Below are positions 62,680-64,000 of a stretch of DNA of 64,000 nt, piece after piece. A program made the translations under genes and the position numbers. The DNA is taken from assembly GCF_002735705.1 (NCBI RefSeq), contig NZ_PDZL01000016.1:1-64000 (forward strand). Direction: 5' to 3'. The notes below the pieces were generated by a model that had not been told where the DNA came from, did not search any database, and saw nothing but the letters and a program-made list of their open reading frames with translations. Every line of letters starts with the position of its first letter. The first letter of the stretch is position 1. Source of the stretch: Janthinobacterium sp. BJB426 (GTDB lineage: Bacteria; Pseudomonadota; Gammaproteobacteria; Burkholderiales; Burkholderiaceae_D).

Positions 62680-63492
62680 ATGTCCACCATCCGTATCAAT
62701 ACCGCCGCCGACATCGAAGGCATGCGCGTTGCCGGCAAACTCGGCGCCGAAGTGCTCGACTACATCACTCCCTTCGTCAAGGTCGGCGTCACGACCGGCG
62801 AACTGGACCGTCTGTGCCACGAATACATGGTCAACGTGCAAGGCACCATCCCTGCCCCGCTGAACTACTGTCCTCCTGGCTACACGCCTTACCCGAAAGC
62901 CATCTGCACCTCCGTCAACGACGTCATCTGCCACGGCATTCCCGGTGACAAGGTCCTCAAGAGCGGCGACTCCGTCAACCTCGACATCACCGTCATCAAG
63001 GATGGCTACCACGGCGACAACAGCCGCATGTTCCTCGTCGGAACGCCGACCATCCTGGCCAAGCGCCTGTCGGAAATCACCTATGAATGCATGTGGCTGG
63101 GAATCGACCAGATCAAGCCGGGCGCCCACCTGGGTGATATCGGCCACGCCATCCAGCAGCATGCTGAAAAGGCCGGCTACAGCGTGGTGCGCGAATTCTG
63201 CGGTCACGGCATCGGCAAGGTCTTCCATGAAGAACCACAAGTGTTGCACTACGGCAAGCCAGGCACCCTGGAGCGCCTGGAAGCGGGCATGATTTTCACC
63301 GTGGAACCGATGATCAATTCGGGCCGCCGCGAAATCCGCGAAATGAACGATGGCTGGACCATCAAAACCAAGGACCGCAGCCTGTCGGCGCAATGGGAAC
63401 ATACGGTGCTGGTAACGGAAACAGGCTATGAAGTGCTGACCGTCTCGCCCGGCATGCCACCACCGCCCGCCTTGATCCTGAACAAAGCCTGA
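62680..63492 (+). CDS. map: Type I methionine aminopeptidase
   Basis: A 270-residue enzyme removing the first Met. The metal ligands are in NLDITVIKDGYHGDNSRMF (two Asp), FCGHGIGKVFHEEP (His), FTVEPMIN (Glu) and the late QWEHTVLVTE (Glu). Start at MSTIRINTAADIEG. The C-terminal tail is Pro-rich. Divergent from rpsB. Confidence 0.96.
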   Translation: MSTIRINTAADIEGMRVAGKLGAEVLDYITPFVKVGVTTGELDRLCHEYMVNVQGTIPAPLNYCPPGYTPYPKAICTSVNDVICHGIPGDKVLKSGDSVNLDITVIKDGYHGDNSRMFLVGTPTILAKRLSEITYECMWLGIDQIKPGAHLGDIGHAIQQHAEKAGYSVVREFCGHGIGKVFHEEPQVLHYGKPGTLERLEAGMIFTVEPMINSGRREIREMNDGWTIKTKDRSLSAQWEHTVLVTETGYEVLTVSPGMPPPPALILNKA

Positions 63493-63528
63493 TCCTCCCA
63501 TCCCACGCACCGCCACCCCAGGGCCCAG

Positions 63529-64000
63529 ATGAAAAAGCAAGTTCGGGAACAGCTGAAACAGCAACTGAAAGCCGACCGCCAGGTCGTCATTGCGGCCTTC
63601 CAGGCCGACGGCAAGCCTGAAAAACTGCTGCGCAGCCTGCGCCACAGCGTCGACGGCGTGCTGACGCGCGCCTGGCAGGAGGCCGGCTTGCCGCCCGGCA
63701 CCGCCCTGGTGGGCGTGGGCGGCTATGGCCGCGGTGAACTGTTTCCGTATTCCGACGTCGACCTGCTGATCCTGCTGCAACAGGCGCCTGACGCCGCCAC
63801 GCAGGAAAAGCTCGAAGAACTGGTGCAACTGCTGTGGGACCTGGGCCTGGAAATCGGCCATAGCATCCGCACCGTCGACGAATGCATGGTCGAATCGAAG
63901 GCCGACATCACCGTGCAAACGAGCTTGCTCGAAGCGCGCCTCGTGTGCGGCAACGCGGATCTGTTCGCGCAATTGCAGCAGCGTTATGACGCCGCCATGG
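63529..64000 (+). CDS. glnD: PII uridylyltransferase GlnD, N-terminal part (cut by window edge)
   Basis: The first 157 codons. The nucleotidyltransferase motif GGYGRGELFPYSDVDLLIL starts near residue 65, followed by a helix with WDLGLEIGHSIRTVDECMVE. GlnD adds or removes UMP on PII in response to glutamine. It follows map by 37 bases, a common order. Confidence 0.94.
   Translation, partial: MKKQVREQLKQQLKADRQVVIAAFQADGKPEKLLRSLRHSVDGVLTRAWQEAGLPPGTALVGVGGYGRGELFPYSDVDLLILLQQAPDAATQEKLEELVQLLWDLGLEIGHSIRTVDECMVESKADITVQTSLLEARLVCGNADLFAQLQQRYDAAM

Noticed and set aside
62587..63972. 461-codon minus-strand frame opposite map and glnD
   Set aside because: Shadow of two recognisable plus-strand genes.

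Overview
The window looks like a GC-rich betaproteobacterial chromosome of the Oxalobacteraceae type (Janthinobacterium or Massilia-like). Evidence is the conserved block rpsB-tsf-pyrH-frr-uppS-cdsA-dxr-rseP-bamA-skp-lpxD-fabZ-lpxA-lpxB-rnhB-trmH, the ppsA/ppsR divergent pair, and the rnfH-ratA/smpB pair. The genus is inferred from gene content only. The left 37 kb is a lambda-like temperate prophage; the right 27 kb is ordinary core chromosome.

Prophage, left arm (about 1-20690, operon on the minus strand). A PR-like promoter at 20.7 kb drives a cro-like gene. It is followed by small early genes, an XRE regulator, a KilA-N antirepressor-like gene, a C5 DNA methyltransferase, a YbcO-like nuclease, replication genes in the positions of lambda O and P, a PD-(D/E)XK nuclease, a zinc-finger gene in the position of a late regulator, and then small and large terminase, portal and head morphogenesis genes. 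Tail and lysis genes would lie left of the window. An IS110-family transposase begins at the left edge.

Immunity region (20.69-24.4 kb). A LexA/CI-type repressor (plus strand) is followed directly by a secreted Cys-rich protein, then an AlbA-2/GHKL ATPase gene and one small gene between two terminators. PR and PL are near-copies of each other: each has a TTGACA and a TAATAT element and two operators of the form CAGTCSGACTG. The cI and cro-like start codons sit at the predicted transcription starts, so both mRNAs look leaderless.

Right arm (24.4-37.0 kb, plus strand). A PL operon of mostly translationally coupled genes holds an SSAP-like protein, YqaJ exonuclease, a coiled-coil protein, NinB, an RdgC fused to an FtsK-gamma-like domain, an ASCH-like protein, a MazG-like protein, excisionase and a tyrosine integrase. 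The right attachment site should lie between 37001 and about 37140, beside the rnfH terminator.

Most striking feature: four divergent members of one small two-membrane-helix protein family (core W..WVQA.GSI in helix 2) sit antisense inside the lytic operons, at 12.8, 14.0, 16.6 and 33.4 kb. Each has its start next to the start of the downstream operon gene and its end next to the stop of the upstream one. Two of the boundaries share a 36-base sequence and a third shares its first 12 bases. They look like interchangeable cassettes, perhaps a lysogenic-conversion or exclusion repertoire. Other antisense accessory genes are an AT-rich five-helix membrane protein at 8.3 kb and small ORFs at 5.9 and 19.6 kb.

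Core region (37.2-64.0 kb). Genes cover trans-translation (smpB), an H-NS-like protein, SPFH/NfeD membrane proteins, Dps, PEP synthase and its regulator, a PLP enzyme, an rRNA/tRNA methyltransferase, RNase HII, lipid A synthesis, outer-membrane assembly, isoprenoid and phospholipid precursor synthesis, ribosome recycling, UMP kinase, EF-Ts, S2, methionine aminopeptidase, and the start of glnD. Many rho-independent terminators separate these units.
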